From Candidatus Methanomethylicota archaeon (GTDB lineage: Archaea; Thermoproteota; Methanomethylicia; Methanomethylicales; Methanomethylicaceae), in contig JARXPF010000001.1 in the NCBI GenBank assembly GCA_029887765.1, forward strand, positions 461,075 to 525,074: a stretch of 64,000 bases of DNA, read 5' to 3'. Under the pieces are notes generated by a model. The model saw nothing but the letters and a program-made list of their open reading frames with translations, did no database searches and was not told where the DNA came from. Below are positions 62,574-64,000 of the stretch, one piece after another (positions within the stretch are counted from its first letter, which is position 1; each line of letters opens with the position of its first letter). The translations under genes and the position numbers were made by a program.

Positions 62574-64000
62574 AGAGTCAGAGTTACTCCCGGCCTTCGG
62601 CGGCGCTTCGCCCGGTTGTACCCGGGTTTCACGGACCGCCAGTGGCCAGGATTCAGCCCCCGTACTCACCCTTACGGGCTTGCGGGGACCTATGTTTTTA
62701 TTAAACAGTCGCCTCCCCCTTGTCACTGCGACCTAGGCCCCCAGGCTTTCGCCCAAAGGCCCAGGCACCCCTTCTACCGAAGGTACGGGGCCAATTTGCC
62801 GAGTTCCCTGACCTGGGGTGATCCCGACACGCCTTAGACTACTCATCTAGGGCACCTGTGTCGGTTCTCGGTACGGTCTTGGAGGCATCTAACCAACCCC
62901 CTTTTCATGGGCTCCAGGGATCGGCCGAACCGACCTTACGGTCGGCCCGTCCCTGCCTTCACCCAGTTCTCACCATTACGGTTCTCCCCAGGCTTAGGCA
63001 GGTTAGACAGGGCGGCGGCCCTGCTCGGCCTACCCCGAAGCGAAGGGGCTGGCGCATATTACCTCCAAGGCACTGGAATATTAACCAGTTTCCCCTTCGG
63101 CAGCTACAAGCTATGTGCTGCCTTAGGGACCGGCTGACCCTCGGCCGACGATCGTTGCCGAGGAACCCTGGCCCTTACGGCGGAGGGGATTCCCACCCCT
63201 CTTTGCTGTTACTACCCCCAGGATCTGCACCTCCGGTCGGTCCACTGGACCTCTCGGCCCAGCTTCTGCCCAACCGGAGCGCCCCCCTACCGATGCATCC
63301 TAAACAGGATGCACCCCCGGGTCTCTGCAGCTGGCTTAGCCCCGAAAATCTTCGGGGCCCTGGGTCTCGGCTGGTGAGCTGTTACGCACTCTTTAAAGGA
63401 TGACTGCTTCTAAGCCTACCTCCCAGCTGTCTTAGACCCAGGACGCCCTTTACCTTAACACTAAGCCAGCATTTAGGGGCATTAACCCGGGTCCGGGTTG
63501 TTCCCCTCTCGACCCACAGGCTTTTCCCGTGGAATCCGTCTCCGCCCATCTACGGAGCTGGCAGGTTCGGAGTTCAAAAGGGGAGCTGGGCCTCTCGGCC
63601 CACACATCCCCAATTGGTAGCTCTACCCCACCAGCAACCTCCGGGCGAGCTGGGCTGGGACCCACTTCGGGGGGAACCAGCTACCACCGAGCTTGATTGG
63701 TCTTTTGCCCCTAGGCCCGGGTCAGAGGAACGAATTGCACGTCAGAACCCCTTCGGGCCTCCACCAGGCTTTCGCCTGGCTTCACCCTGCCCAGGCCTAG
63801 ATCGCTCGGTATCGGGTTATCACTGGGGTGACTATTCAGGCCCTCACCGGACCCCGCCCCTCTCCACTCAATAGAGTGGATGCGGGCTGTCGGTTTCCCT
63901 ACGCCTACGGGGTTGAACCCCTTAAGCTCGCCACCCCAGTGAACTCCCTGGGCCGTGCTCCGAAACGGAAGACGTGACACTGGTCCTCCTGCCTCGTACT
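62574..64000 (-). rRNA. 23S rRNA, 5' exon (partial)
   Basis: The gene continues beyond the right edge; about 480 nt of its 5' end are missing by comparison with other 23S molecules. The part ends with the helix 69 region GGGAGTAACTCTGACTCT directly before the intron. Core segments such as GGCGGTCCGTGAAACCCGGG and GAGTACGGGGGCTGAATCC are normal. No second insertion seen. Confidence 0.95.

Overview
The window is about 64 kb of a very AT-rich archaeal chromosome. Coding DNA has roughly 30% GC, while the tRNA, rRNA and RNase P RNA genes are GC-rich, which points to a thermophile. Archaeal markers include PolD large subunit, RPA, TFE, MBF1, PAN, NAC, Elf1-like factor, Sec61-beta, GGGP synthase, Trm56, TiaS, Tsr3 and a C/D-box sRNA. 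PolD together with an Elf1-like factor, DUF2070, multi-intron tRNA genes and form III RuBisCO suggests a TACK-type lineage outside the classical Crenarchaeota. No 16S rRNA is present, so I do not name a taxon.

Layout: 0-2.3 kb holds a C/D-box sRNA, a divergent ArsR/ArsP-like pair with a twin-palindrome operator, and an acetate-type transporter. 2.3-5.6 kb is a UV-repair island (photolyase, UV endonuclease, DUF523-DUF1722). 5.7-10.5 kb carries tRNA-Leu with two introns, tRNA-Arg, an m5C methyltransferase plus PUA-like protein, form III RuBisCO, a stand-alone primase-like protein and DUF1152. 10.5-15 kb has a FecCD-type importer and a peptide-modifying radical SAM/SPASM enzyme. 15-21.3 kb is an accessory, partly decayed surface region: a broken membrane gene, a GX3-repeat/transglutaminase-like gene with a frameshift, a membrane polyferredoxin operon, and a multiply frameshifted PKD/Ig surface protein. 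21.3-31.9 kb is housekeeping: TFE-Trm56-HflX-MBF1, PAN-PUA-NAC, an NrdD-like protein and the HMG-CoA synthase-thiolase-DUF35 mevalonate operon with a putative regulator. 32-37.3 kb has tRNA-Pro, a b-type membrane protein, a tungstate importer (TupABC) and an FAD oxidoreductase. 37.4-43.9 kb is one long replication/lipid operon (SWIM, a 33-aa microprotein, RPA, Elf1-like, GGGP synthase, polyprenol-kinase-like, PolD DP2). 43.9-52.5 kb has CBS, MazG, GlyA, Sec61-beta, an MBL protein, DUF2070, HypF and HTH-CBS. 52.6-56.1 kb holds small HTH proteins around a 1-kb noncoding stretch with clustered TTTATGTAA motifs and two large palindromes. 56.2-60.4 kb has initiator tRNA, TiaS, Tsr3 and two exported/membrane proteins. 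60.4-64 kb, on the minus strand, has 23S rRNA followed closely by RNase P RNA.

The most striking item is a 753-nt insertion in the 23S gene. It folds as a group I intron (P1, P3, P4, P6, P7, P8, P9 and terminal G identifiable by eye) and encodes a LAGLIDADG endonuclease. It sits exactly where E. coli position 1923 aligns. Other strong items are RNase P RNA about 30 nt downstream of 23S, the doubly interrupted tRNA-Leu(UAA), the TTTATGTAA cluster, the coupled microprotein, and an NrdD homologue that appears to lack an active-site cysteine.

Several genes are broken by single-base changes. Some (A-runs) could be sequencing errors. The cluster at 15-21 kb looks more like real decay.
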